From contig JBCAMK010000018.1 in the NCBI GenBank assembly GCA_038503065.1, forward strand, positions 62,001 to 126,000: a DNA stretch of 64,000 nt, written 5' to 3'. The notes beneath the pieces were generated by a model. The model saw only the letters and a list, made by a program, of their open reading frames with translations. It did not search any database and was not told the origin of the DNA. Made by a program: the position numbers and the translations under genes. Numbering within the stretch: position 1 is the first letter of the stretch; each line of letters opens with the position of its first letter. This stretch comes from Paragyromitra xinjiangensis. Lineage: Eukaryota; Ascomycota; Pezizomycetes; Pezizales; Discinaceae. Below are positions 39,117 through 50,488 of the stretch, piece by piece.

Positions 39117-40091
39117 TGGGTGCTGGTTCTTTTAGCTTTTGGTTTTGTTCTTGGTTTTGTTGGTTGTGCGTAAATAATGAAAGCCCGATTGGGATATGGA
39201 GTAAAGGTGTTGAATGTAGTTGTGGAATGTTGCAGTTGTGGAATGCTGAAGATGGTGTGATTGGCGCTGAGGTGGCGTGCTGGTCTGTGCTACCTGATAT
39301 TTGGATTTTGAATTCGATTGTTTTGGGTCCTTTGATGTTCTGGTGTGGTTTTGTGGGTGATGGCAGGTAGTTCTTTACTGCTTGACGGTCCTAGTATTGC
39401 TGGAACAGAATTGAGGTTAAGTCAGTACCCAAAGAACATACCCTATCGTGAATATCAGCACAACAACCCAAAGAACGGTAGATCACCAGCACCTCCAAAC
39501 ATACTCAGATCCATCTAACATACCCCCGGGTGACAACTCTTTTATACTCTTTAGACCCACGTACCCGGTTGGACAGCACTACAGATCTCGTAATAGGAAT
39601 GGGGTGTGACGACAGGCTGTACCTAGGTAGCCTTTACGTAACTAATTGCTTTTTTTGTATGGACCTGCAGAGCTGGTACAGCAACCAGCAGATACGCTTG
39701 GACGGACTGTCATTGTTATTTGTTATTGTGAGTGAGATAGGTAGAGGGACTGGGTAGATGTTATTGCTGTAGAAATGCAATCTGCACAAAACTGTTACTT
39801 TGAGACGGCTATACCACCTCCGCATCCCACTGGTACTGAGCCGAACTGTCCCCAGACCATCCGTGATTAGGGCTAACTAACTGTCACATTTTGAGTTTTC
39901 AGCCGCAACACGTTTAAGGTCAGGGATTACTGAACACTCCGCAAATAGGGGACAGACCACGCCACGTCGGAGAATTTCGATAGTGGTACAGACGCGACTC
40001 TACAGATATACAACCCAGTTCTTCACCGGTAATGTCTCTTGCTGCACCTGGAATATAAACTTATCCTAGAGTGTGTGGTTGCAGGAGTACG
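39117..40091. other. intergenic region
   Basis: The 3' flank of the MFS gene and the presumed promoter of the DUF6536 gene. No open frame above 85 codons looks coding. Confidence 0.5.
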
Positions 40092-42343
40092 ATGTCTGCA
40101 TCTATCTCACTGGATGAGCGTCCAAGGTACGAACTGCATCCATCCCTTTTCTGGCTGCGCGACTAACACTCTGCAGCGACGATACTCCCCCGCCATACGA
40201 CGCTCCACCTCCATACAGTCGCGGAAACCACGATACTCACAGCGACGATAGCGGCGATGAGGAACTATACGATCATCTACTCAATTCCTACCCCCGACAT
40301 GTCAGGACTAGAACCTCGATTTCTTTCTTCACCGGTTGGCGGTCGAGTGTGTTACGGTTCTCCCTGTTTATGTGGACCCTAGTCATACTCAATATCCTCT
40401 GTCTCAGATACCTCTCTGTCACTACATCTCTTACAGAAGACGGCATGGACCTGGGCGCGGTGGGAACTGTATACGCTGGTTCGTGCGGGAAGGTTAAGGT
40501 CTTGTCGAAGTTCTTCCGCCTACTCATATGTGCGACTGCGACTGCCGTACTGGCTATGGCTGGCTACACCGCACAGGTCCTTACCGCGCCGACTCGTGCT
40601 GAGATCGATAAAGCGCATTCCCGACGAATACCTCTCGAGTTCGGCGTCCTATCGTTTATAAACCTCCGATACATCTCACGGTGGAGAGTAATCTCCAGCA
40701 TCGTGATCCTTCTCTGCGGGATCTCCACCCCACTACTCTACAACGCAACCTTCTTCACCACGATAATCTCAACCGACTACAACGTCGGCGTCGTCAGCGA
40801 GTCCTTCCTCCGGCATCCCCCTCCCTACGACGAAATCAACAAAACCTTCCCCCTCTGGCCAGGCCCCACATATGGTAAAACCCACCTCCTCACAAAGGCC
40901 GAATACACCACAATCTCCAACATCTCTACCTGGGAATATCTCTCCCGCACCGACTGTCTCTCAATCTACTCCTCCGACTTCCAAACCCCGTACCGCCACG
41001 TTCTGGCCATCACCTTAGACCCCTCACCCACCCACGGCCTCATCGCATTCCACCCCCAACGCCAACGTGCGCTCTCCCACGCCAACGAATGGCTCTGCCC
41101 CACCACAGCCTATAGCTACTGCTACCCGCACGAGCTCGACCCAAACAACTGGCACATCAGCCCAACCCCCTCCAAAATATCCTACTGCATAGCAGAACAC
41201 CTCGACCACACCTGGGCCCACTGCAAGATCCAATTCTCCGTCCTCCCGCTCCTCATCCTAAACCTATCACTCCTAACCACCAGCTGGATCATGATCGGGA
41301 CCACCCTATTCACCCGTCCGCACTCCGAACCACTCCTAACCCCCGGAGACGCAATCTCCAGCTTCCTCGAAGACCCAGACGAACATACAAAGGGCATGTG
41401 TACATACTCCCACCACGACTTCCTCCACTGGCCCTCCCCAGACGAAGCAGTCCCACGTCCCTGGACCAACGATGACGTCCCCCGTCGCGTTAGCGCCGCA
41501 GTCCGGAACTCCGAGTGGCGCGGTTTCTACTGGTGTATGCTCACCGCTATGCTCACCTTCTTCACCCTCTGGCGGGTCCTCCTCTTCACCCACGACGTGG
41601 AACTAGGTCTTTCAGTCGGTAACCTACTACACATGGGACTAGGGGACGTCAACCAAGTATCTCTAGTAGACAAGCTAACATCCCCAATCCGGGACGAACC
41701 CGGCACCCCGTTCATGGTAGTTCTACTCCTAGCGTCATTACCGCAGGTTGGGTTCGCGGTGGTATATATATTCTATGACCGCCTACTAGGGGTGATGGCG
41801 TTCACGAGGGAGTATCTATCGTATGCGTTCAAAAGACAGATGCTACGGTGTTCCAGTGGTGACCGCGCGAGCTCGTATATTGCGGCTGAGCCGCGGGGGT
41901 TTTTGGGCGTGTGGGGGGGTTGTGTGTGTGTTTCGTTTTTGCTCTCGCAGGCGTTTTTCGTCGCGCGTGTTGATTTTAGGGATGTGGATGGGGGGGTGAA
42001 GTATGGTGAGGTGGGGAATGGGACGTTTTATACGGTTGGGTGGTCGAGTGGGGGGATTATGGTGTTGTTTATGGTTATTGCTGTGGTACTGTGGGTTCCG
42101 GTCGGGGTGGCGTGGGGGAAGGTGGCGAGGGGGAGTCCGCCGGTTGCGGGGGTTTGTAGTGCGGCGGTTAGTGCGGCGTGTCATGATGGTGAGGTGGGGA
42201 GGGGAGAGAGGGTTATGTGGGGGGGTCAGAGGGGGGTGGGGGGAGTGAGACATTTGGGGTTTTCGAGGGGGAAGGTGGAGAGGACTGTGAAGTGGGGAAG
42301 GAGGAGGGCGGGGGAGGGGGCGAGGATGATGGTTTACTCGTAG
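40092..42343 (+). CDS. DUF6536 family multi-pass membrane protein, 733 aa
   Basis: Fungal membrane protein family of unknown function, annotated as DUF6536. Exon 1 is 40092-40126 and exon 2 is 40177-42343 (GTACGA...CTGCAG intron, phase 2), giving 733 residues from MSASISLDERP. A proline- and Asp-rich cytoplasmic head (DDTPPPYDAPPPY) leads to FFTGWRSSVLRFSLF, the usual opening of the domain. GTVYAGSCGKVK and the following helix with APTRAEIDKAHSRR are family hallmarks, as are LRYISRWRV and LLYNATFF. I count about eight membrane helices: near the start, after GSCG, before LLYN, around LPLLILNLSLL, FYWCMLTAML, FMVVLLLASL, FLLSQAFF and MVLFMVIAVVLW. The C-terminal 150 codons are extremely G-rich on the coding strand. 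This start is chosen because the splice restores a complete N-terminus. Confidence 0.88.
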
Positions 42344-43527
42344 TGGCGGTTGGATGGGGTGGTGGTATAGATGGACTATGCAGTAGGTGGTGGATGCGTG
42401 GTCGAGTTTTTAGAGCTGATATACCTAATTTCGTACCTGACGAGGAATAATTTATACTATGATCTAGCTGACGGGCAGAGGCTAGAAGATCAAAGAGAAA
42501 ACCCCGGAACCAGCGACACGATTAATACAGGCTATTTAGTTTCTTAACCAGTTCTTTCTATCGTCGCGCGGTAGGAGGTGGGTAGCAAACCTAATCATAA
42601 AATATCACTCGCATTAGGACTGCATGTTATTTTCCCTTCATTAGGACGTGGTGTTGAAATCCCCCACACCGGATCGTTTATTAAAAAAATAATCATCCTT
42701 AGGAAATTAATCTTCACTAAAGTTCACCACTGCTTGCTTTAGCAGATGGGACACTGCTTGAAATCTGCGCGGGTCTGGTGGTGAATATCTGTGATACGAT
42801 AGGTTGGCAAATTGGAGTTCGGTAGTGTATTGTGGAAGCCGAGAATACCAGATATAGACTTTAATATACTCTCAGAACACTGGAAACGAGGACTACTTTG
42901 ATATTTTCCTGTATGCTAGGCAGGAAGAGTAAGGGGTATACTCTTTTTGTACTATGTGGTACGTCACCGAGTTCTCTCCCATCGAACGCCTTAAACTACA
43001 TTTTCCCATATAAACGGGGCAAGCAGGTTATTTATTTCTCTAATGAATGATGAATCCCATCTTTCAGCCCACCAAAGACCCACAAATATCAATAGACACC
43101 TCCCGCATGAATCTACCAAGTCAAGGATATAGCACATCGGGTTATACGGAGTGTAGTAGGAGAGCTGTATTTTTACTGTAGATATTAGTTCAAGAGAATT
43201 GATGGTGGAGAGGGATTTTGCTATGAGATGAAGAGGGGTTGAGTTCAGGTGTCTCGTGGAGTCTGATCTCTTCACTAGGGTATGGTCTGTGTCGACAACG
43301 GGCTGCAGCATTGAGAAGGTATCATAGAATAGCAGCAAGTTATATGTATCACCCAGGCCTTGATCGTTCTGAGCATCTCGATTCTTCACGATATTACGAC
43401 TAGCTCTTTTAATCATCACATATCACTCGTAGCAGCAGAAAATCACGAAAATGCTTCATTGAACGCAACCTATTCTTCCCACCGCTACCTACGCATCACG
43501 AAAAGATAACATGAGTCCACCCAAACC
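42344..43527. other. intergenic region between convergent genes
   Basis: A minus-strand open frame at 42991-43419 (142 codons) has an ATG but no recognisable domain; I consider it unproven. The rest shows nothing. Confidence 0.4.
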
Positions 43528-44362
43528 TTACCACTTCTCAACATACGGTCTAATATCAATCTCCCACGTAAACGCCGACCTCGGCTGCGTATGAAGATGC
43601 CAATACGCATCCGCAATCTACAACCATCAGTACTTAATCTCCACAGAACACCACAGAAACTCACCGCATCAGCACTAATCTTTGCTTCCGGAGTATCATT
43701 CAAATACCCCTTCGTCCTCGGAATATCAATAACCCCATCAATGATCGCATGCGAAACGTGTACACCCTGCGGCCCATACTCCTTCGCAAGAGACTGACTC
43801 AATGCCCTCGTCGCGAACTTACCCGACGCGAACGTAGCGGAGTTAGGCGAAGCTTTGACGGAGCCTGTTGCGCCAGTGAAAATCAACGTCGGCGGATGAG
43901 CCAGATGTGTGCTCGCAGCCAACAACGGTAGTGTCGCCTGCGAGAACAAGAAAGCCCCATGACTAGCAAACGTTAGAACAACCCTAAAGTAGCGCTGGAG
44001 CACCAGTCTACATACCCGCCTACAGCCCACGCATTATCAAATTCCTCAATGGAAACCTCCAAAAACGGTTTCCTGACAATCCCAGCGCTCGCGTTGAACA
44101 CAGCAGCGCCAACAGGAGCACCTGGGTATTTCGCTGAGATCTGTTGGAATGCCTCTTTAACGCTCTTAGCATCCGATACGTCTGTAGCAATACCGAATGC
44201 GTTCCCGCCGCGGGATTGGACTTCTTTTACAACGGGGTCGAAGCTACCGGCGGTGCGTGCTAGGAGGACTACGTTGTATTCTTGTGCGAATCGTTTTGCT
44301 ACTGCTGCGCCTGTGCCGTGGCCGACACCGACGATGATTGCGAGGGCTTTAGTAGATGCCAT
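43528..44362 (-). CDS. short-chain dehydrogenase/reductase, 244 aa
   Basis: NAD(P)-binding Rossmann-fold SDR; the substrate is unknown. Three exons, 44362-44016, 43962-43665 and 43617-43528, agree in phase and give 244 residues. The cofactor loop is VGVGHGTGAAVA near residues 10-21; VLLAR closes strand 2, IATDVSDA gives the adenine-binding Asp region, and VFNASAG replaces NNAG. The catalytic segment is SATFASGKFATRALSQSLA: the usual YxxxK appears as F-A-S-G-K, keeping Lys but not Tyr. Related fungal and bacterial SDRs of this subgroup commonly show the same change, so this is likely a lineage trait rather than damage. The end, PRSAFTWEIDIRPYVEKW, matches the subgroup. It converges with the DUF6536 gene. 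Confidence 0.93.
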
Positions 44363-44770
44363 TGTTTGTGTTTGTAGAAGATAGAGTATAGAGGTATGGT
44401 TGTTGATGATAGACGTAGAGAGGGTAGTCTAGTTTATATCTATGGATTGTTGAAGTTGATTGTAAATACAGATGTGCTTAGAAATTCGGATATGACGCGA
44501 TATGCAGTACGGATGTGGCTAGCGCACGATTACTGAACTACCGAGGAATCTCGGCCGAACTTTGTGAATGCTAATCTTTGGTTTTATGGCTTTGTAAGGG
44601 TATGGCGACATTTGTGCAGAGGAATTCGCTTCGATGAGCTCGCCATCAATTGATGGTATGAGCGTGATTCTCGGGTTATACGTGCAGTGCTTCACTAGGG
44701 ATCACTCGCTTGCTGACTAATAATTTTAATTGCTTTCTCATCATGGCAACTTCACCAAAATATCTCGAGC

Positions 44771-45242
44771 TCACGACCTCAAATAAGTAGCTCCATGAAA
44801 TTCCCAGTATCTTGTTCCTGCATCCTTTCTAGCTTGTACAGCCGCGTCCCGACGGATTGGGCTGTAATTCCTGAAAAAGACCATATAAAGTGGTAAGATT
44901 TTATTTAGTTTGTCATTATTTGTATCCATGTTCTCTTTCTACTTACTGTTCTCCAGCTTGTTCCAGAATCATTTGATCGTAGTAGTCTTCTTGATTGTTG
45001 GAGTGTAATGACTTTTGGGACGCGGCTATATAGTAGTAATTCGTTCACGTATCCAACCGACGCGGCTGTGATCTCAAGGATTGATTTACCTTCTCCATTG
45101 AAAACATGTGGCCAAGTCGGTTGAGAGCTAACCTCAGCGCCCAGAAGTGATAGCTCGAGTTATTCTTGAGCGCTTGAGATAAATCTAGAGACAATATCGA
45201 GTGATAAGTTATGAATCTCTTGGATGGGAAGTTTGGGCCAAC
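44771..45242 (-). pseudogene. probable relic of an ankyrin-like gene with an in-frame stop
   Basis: Reading the minus strand from about 45242, one frame gives GWPKLPIQEIHNLSLDIV, then SAQE, a TAA stop near 45163, then LELSLLGAEVSSQPTWPHVF. The text is continuous on both sides of the stop. A phase-1 GTAAAT...TATAG intron leads to SQKSLHSNNQEDYYDQMILE, and a GTAAGT...TTCAG intron to NYSPIRRDAAVQARKDAG, ending GATYLRS and TGA at 44771. The splice phases fit. GKSILEITAAS in the read-through of intron 1 and LLGAEV suggest ankyrin-type ancestry. No start codon is visible. Alternatives are an unrecognised gene whose first exon I have misjudged, or chance. Confidence is limited because the evidence is by eye. 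Confidence 0.35.
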
Positions 45243-47137
45243 CCTGTCTTAGACTTCTCTAATACTAATATTTTTTGTGGCTAAACTGCCCTCAGCATCG
45301 TAGTTAGACTAGCAAGGTACTTGGTTTCTTGTCTGTATTTCTTGATTGTAATCCATCAGAATGGGTTTGATTACGGGCTTCCGAGGGCGCATCGTCATTC
45401 CAGGTTAGGAATTAATCTTTCTGTTCCAGTATCACCGGGTTGTGACTTCGTGGGTAATGAATTTTCTGTGTTGAAGGCTCCGCTCTATTCCGTACCATAT
45501 TGATTGATATTCAAACTGCGCCTCCCGCACCTCCGCTGTTAGTGTGTGGTCTTACTGCAATATGCTTGTTTTGACACTTTGAGAATGAGTCCGGCTACAC
45601 GCTCGGCGAACTCACCGCACATGCTGTCTAGCCAGGATCACTTCCATCTAGACTGTCCGTATCTGTGTCACTTGTAATCAACCCAATTCCATCCGCTCCG
45701 AAGCTTCAGGAGCTCCTTCTCGTTCGTATTTTCGCGTGGAAAACTTCATGGTAATTGTCTCGGTATATTTTCTCGGAGCTGGGACCATAAGGAGCTATCT
45801 CCGTTATCAAAACGATTGGACTAAGGTGTAAGACCAAGGCTTCATTGACAGATGTCAAGTCAAAAGTGTCCGCGGAGGACTTGCTTTTTCTCCTGAAACG
45901 TGATATTACAACCTATGACACCCTCCTAAACAGTGATTCAGGCTGATGTGCTTTGGTTTACGATAGCCCGTGATGTCGAACATGGCCATGTCTGAGGTCG
46001 GAGCATGACGTTTGCCTCGAGCACAGACCACCATCGTGCGGAATCCATTTTCTGGTCAGTGCCACCATCTTATCGAGTCTCAACGGATGATACAACCGTT
46101 CCCTGCACCTGACGCCTAGACCTCGGGAATCGAGAACACCCCCTGCAGGCAAAACCGTAGGTCATAACCGGGTTACCAACATTGCGCAGGTCTCATAACG
46201 GTGATCTCCTGAAACGGAAGGCTCCGTTGTTTATTCGTAATCCTAGTAACAGATCGCCGGCCCCGGAGAGAAAGTAGGATCGGCCAACGATGCTGTTTGT
46301 TGACGTTGTTGGAGACACGGGTGGGAAAAAGCATCGTTTGTAAAACATTAGCTCGTGAAGGGGGTATTGATTGTTTTTTCGGCTGGTTTGCCTTTAGGGT
46401 AAGAGCTTACGTTGCCCGATCGGACTATCATGTTTGGTTCGGCCTCATGTCCAGTTGTGATGAACTTGGAGGTTTTGCTTTTTGTGACGGCTTGTGAGAA
46501 GGTGTCAACCTAAGTCTTGGTAGTTTGGCAGGCAGTGGCTGAGAATGGGCGTTTAGGCGTTAGGGGTGTAGCGGCCCTGTCAAGCACGTCAGTAATCTAA
46601 GCTTAGTTTTGAGCCGCATTTTGAGCCTCATTTGGTACCACCATCACGACGTTGAGCTGGGCGAAAGCTTCTAACGTAGAGGCATGTATCTATATTAGTA
46701 TGGGACTGCAATCTCTCTTGATTGGTGTCTAGCATATCCAGCGTCTTAGGTTCTACGTAGACTAATGGCACCTGTAAATTTATGACCTAGGGTATTTGCA
46801 TTCTAGTATGCCGATAAGATCTGGAGGTTGGTCTTTGAGAGCTGTTCATATGCCTACATGTAGTTTCTGTAATTTAGCGCTAGAGACTCCTTCAGCCTCG
46901 CGTGACATAAAACCGAGATCTCTTTCTATCTCCTATTCATCACTTTAATTCATCAACACAATATCCTATTTTTGTTTATCGTTACCTCTTTCCCCGCTGG
47001 TTCTGAGGGGCTCTCTTCAGTCACTCAAGCTTCATCACGAAAGGGTGATTTGATTGCTGACTTCAATTACTGGCTCGTCGCTGGATATTGCCGCTTGAAA
47101 GCTTACTTGATCTTCAATTGAGGACCATTTATCTCGA
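45243..47137. other. gene-free region and histidine kinase promoter
   Basis: No coding sequence recognised. The final 220 bases, from about 46910, are pyrimidine-rich (runs such as TCTTTCTATCTCC), a feature common near fungal transcription starts, and lead into the histidine kinase gene. Confidence 0.45.
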
Positions 47138-50100
47138 ATGTGCTCCCGTATGTTCAAGGTACCCTCTTCCTGCAATCCATTTTTCCATTCTTTGGATCGT
47201 TCTCGTAACTCTCTTCCTGATAACAACTTGGAATCGTTCTATTACCAGAGTTGCCTTTCCCAGGATGATATCGAGAGTCTGGTAGAAGTGATTCCTATCG
47301 CTCAGGAAAAGTCTTCCATCTGTCCTAAATGCGGCTTCACGGTAAGGGGGACCTCCGTCTCTATTGGTAAGAGACGCAAAGCTTCGATTCTTCCAAGATC
47401 TGAGTTTGGGTTACCTTCACTCCCTGCAGTGGTGGATTCTGCTATCCTCCTAGACAGCTCACCTACTCCACAATTCCTGTTATCTAACGATAACACAGTT
47501 GTGTATGCTAATAAATCCGCAACAAATCTTCTCGGACGCACCATTGTAGTTGGTGATGATGACTTTAAATCAAGTTCTCCCCCATTGGGTTCTCCACCAT
47601 CGAGTCCTCCAGGAAGAGGGCCGGTTGCCAAGAAGCGATCATCGTGGACATCAGCAGACTCTCGGTATATTTCCGCAAGTCTAAAGCATGATGCGGAGAT
47701 TGAAGGATTAAATTTAAAAGATCTCCCGATTGAATTGGCTCCAGCCGAAATGAGTAGATGGATTACTCTGGATCAACTCCTCAAGAACGTCAAGAACGCT
47801 ATGCAGACCCATCATGAACAAGGTGCTTATGGCTATGACTCCAATGCGTATTCTGAATTTTATGATACTGGCAAGGATGATGACGACTATTACGAGAGTA
47901 AAGAAGCTCGAGGGGGTTCCAATGGCAAGAAATTGGAAGGAAGTGCACGCAAAGAGAAAATTCCTGTGATCATCACAAAAAAGGATGGCGAACTTCTTGG
48001 TGCTTCATTATATCTTTCCAGAATTGAGTCTAGTGCTGCGGGGGTGAAAGATTATCTAGCTTTATCAATCGTCCCTAACTCGGATGATGTTGATGCTGGG
48101 TTTAATCCTATCAGCAGAAATGCGACAACTCGGACACGGAGGGCTAAACCTCTATCGAAGGATGCTGCGGTCAAGACAACCGGAGTAGATGTTGTTGAAA
48201 GAATAGCTAAGCTGAAAGACATGATATTGGATGAAATGGACTTCCCGTTCACGTGTATTACCCCGGATGGAGATATCGTAATCACGAATAAGGCGTGTCG
48301 AGAATTGTTGGGAGAGGAAGCCTTGAAATCACCTGTTGGGTATGTCATTTATTATTTACCTGCTTTTTTCTTATTTGATTTTTGAAGCCAAGGGTTTATT
48401 AAGTTAATGCTAATATTTGTGACAAGTGAGGGATATGGCTGGATCTCTCAGCTTGATATATGGCGTCCTGACTTCTCCGAGCGGTTGCCCTTTCAAGAGT
48501 GGAACATAAATAGGATTTTCACCGAGAAAAAATCCGTGAGCTCTACGGTTGGGCTATGGCAAGGGGATAAAAAACGTATATTTGATCTCAAAGGCACACC
48601 ACTTTGGGAAAATCCGGAGAAAGAAGAAGGTTTGCTCGCTGGTCTTACTGTTGTTATAGAACAAACGGAAAGGGAAAATAGGGAGCGAGAAATTCTGAGA
48701 AGTGGAGAACTGAGAAAAACGTTCCTGGTGAATCTGTCCAAAGGCTTCAAAGCGTAAGTTTGGATCCCATCGACTAGTCATCGAAAGATGTGTTTTCATC
48801 TGGAGATAATGTTGGTGACTGAAAATAGTTGGTGGAAATTACTTGTACTGATGAATACTTATTCCCCTAAATTAGACCGGCTGCTGGTGTGGTGGCTCTT
48901 TTGGAACTTTTGAACGAGATACAAACCTCGGAGGAACAGAGAGTCCTTCTCCGCCAGATTTTCAGTGGTGTTAATACTCTTCGTGCGTACTCCTACCATG
49001 AGTAGTCTTTGAATAGGTCACTTATTGACGAAACATCGGGATTGTTAGTTTTTGCTATAAACGATCTGATTGATTTCAACGGTATCGAGGCGAAGAATCT
49101 CAAAACCGAGAAAAACATTTTCGTCCTTCAACATCTTGTCGAAGATGTGGAAACTTTGTTTCGACAAAGTATGGCAAAAGAAAATATCGAGTTCTTGGTT
49201 GACATGACGAAGGTGCCCGCAATTAGCGTTTTCGGAGATGGTACACAATTGTTACTCAAAGGTGATGATGGCAAAATCAGAAGAATCATTATAAATCTAC
49301 TATTGAATGTTGGTGATTGATGTCTTCTATAAAATCCTGGGCTCTGTGTTGAATTTCAAAATAGGCGTACAAATTTACCTCAGAAGGAACCATTACCCTT
49401 AGCGTGATCACACGGAAGATCCAAAAAGGGTCATTAGAGCTGAGATTTGAGGTCAAGGTGAGACTACTTGCTTCATATTGTTGGTGTTGAGAGGGATAAT
49501 CTTATTTGTATAGGATACTGGCATCGGGATCTCCGAACAGTACAGAAAACGCCTCTTTCTGCCCTTCCAAGAAATCAAGTCGGACGATATATCTAGAAGC
49601 CATTTAGAGACGGGGTTTGGTTTGGCCATAGCGAAAAGTGTATGTGCCTTCATCTTTCACTAATGCTATCTGTAATAACCCTAAATATTGATAGTTCGTT
49701 ACTCTATTACGAGGTAATATCGGATGCGAATCGGTTATAGGCAAAGGATCTATCTTTTGGGTTACTCTACCCTGTAGACGGCCAGCGGATGGTTTGGAGG
49801 TAACAATCCCACGTAAAGAGGACTCCCTGTCGCATAACATGGGCCTTGTTTTGCGTATTGGAGATTTGAAATCGGCCATCGAGCATGATGATAAGGAAAA
49901 ATCCAATTTTTCTATTGAAGGGGCAAACGTACTGGTTGTAGAAGACAATTGGTCACACCAAGTCGTGATGAAGAAAAGGTTAGAGAGGATGGGTTGTAAT
50001 GTGCAGGTCGCAGTGAATGGGCAGAATGCCATTTCTAGGATGAAAAAAGGAGAGTTGGAGGCCGATATCATCTTCATGGATCTTCAAATGCCGATGCTGG

Positions 50101-50488
50101 TTTGTTTTTCCTGCTTACTCTTTTCCTGGAATGGGTAGATTTGAGCCTGGTCGGCTGACCGTATCGCTAGGATGGCTATGAAACCACCGCCATGATTCGG
50201 AAAGCTGAAGACGCAAGTCTTGTCGCATTCAAGAATGTTCCTATTGTTGCTGTTACAGCAACAGAGATGAGAGGAGACCGTGATAGGGCTAGAGAAGTTG
50301 GAATGAATGATTTCACCTTAAAGCCACTGCATAACGATACTTTGAAACAGATTATGGAGACCCTCCTCGACCCTAATGCAAAGAAGAAAGATTTTTGCGA
50401 AGACAGTTCCCTACAATCATTCATCCCACGCAAGGACATATCAAGTTCCCCACTCGTCCCACCAACGAGTCCCAAGCTTGGGGACTGA
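47138..50488 (+). CDS. fungal hybrid histidine kinase-like protein with degenerate H-box
   Basis: Fungal hybrid sensor kinase architecture, about 957 residues in eight exons: 47138-48339, 48427-48753, 48876-48986, 49017-49308, 49365-49457, 49514-49639, 49695-50099, 50171-50488. A long N-terminus leads to a PAS-like part (TPDGDIVITNKACRELLG, about 380-395, then WISQLDIW). The dimerisation helix reads FLVNLSKGFKAPAAGVVALL at 500-519, where active kinases have a histidine after N-M-S; K506 sits there instead. The ATPase domain looks intact: INLLLNAYKFTSEG (N-box), DTGIGI (676-681), TGFGLAIAKS (708-717). The receiver domain is intact: E800-D801, phospho-acceptor D846 in FMDLQMP, and K906 in TLKPL. 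The third intron, 48987-49016, would be only 30 nt, so that join is doubtful. Known: such proteins feed the HOG-type phosphorelay. Inferred: autophosphorylation is probably lost. Confidence 0.88.

Noticed and set aside
41843..42253. 136-codon minus-strand frame rich in His, Pro, Asn
   Set aside because: Antisense shadow of the G-rich end of the DUF6536 gene.
45100..45180. Alternative minus-strand frame with the text HFWALRLALNRLG
   Set aside because: Its donor phase does not match the downstream exon, whereas the ankyrin-like frame does; it remains a possibility only if another acceptor is used.
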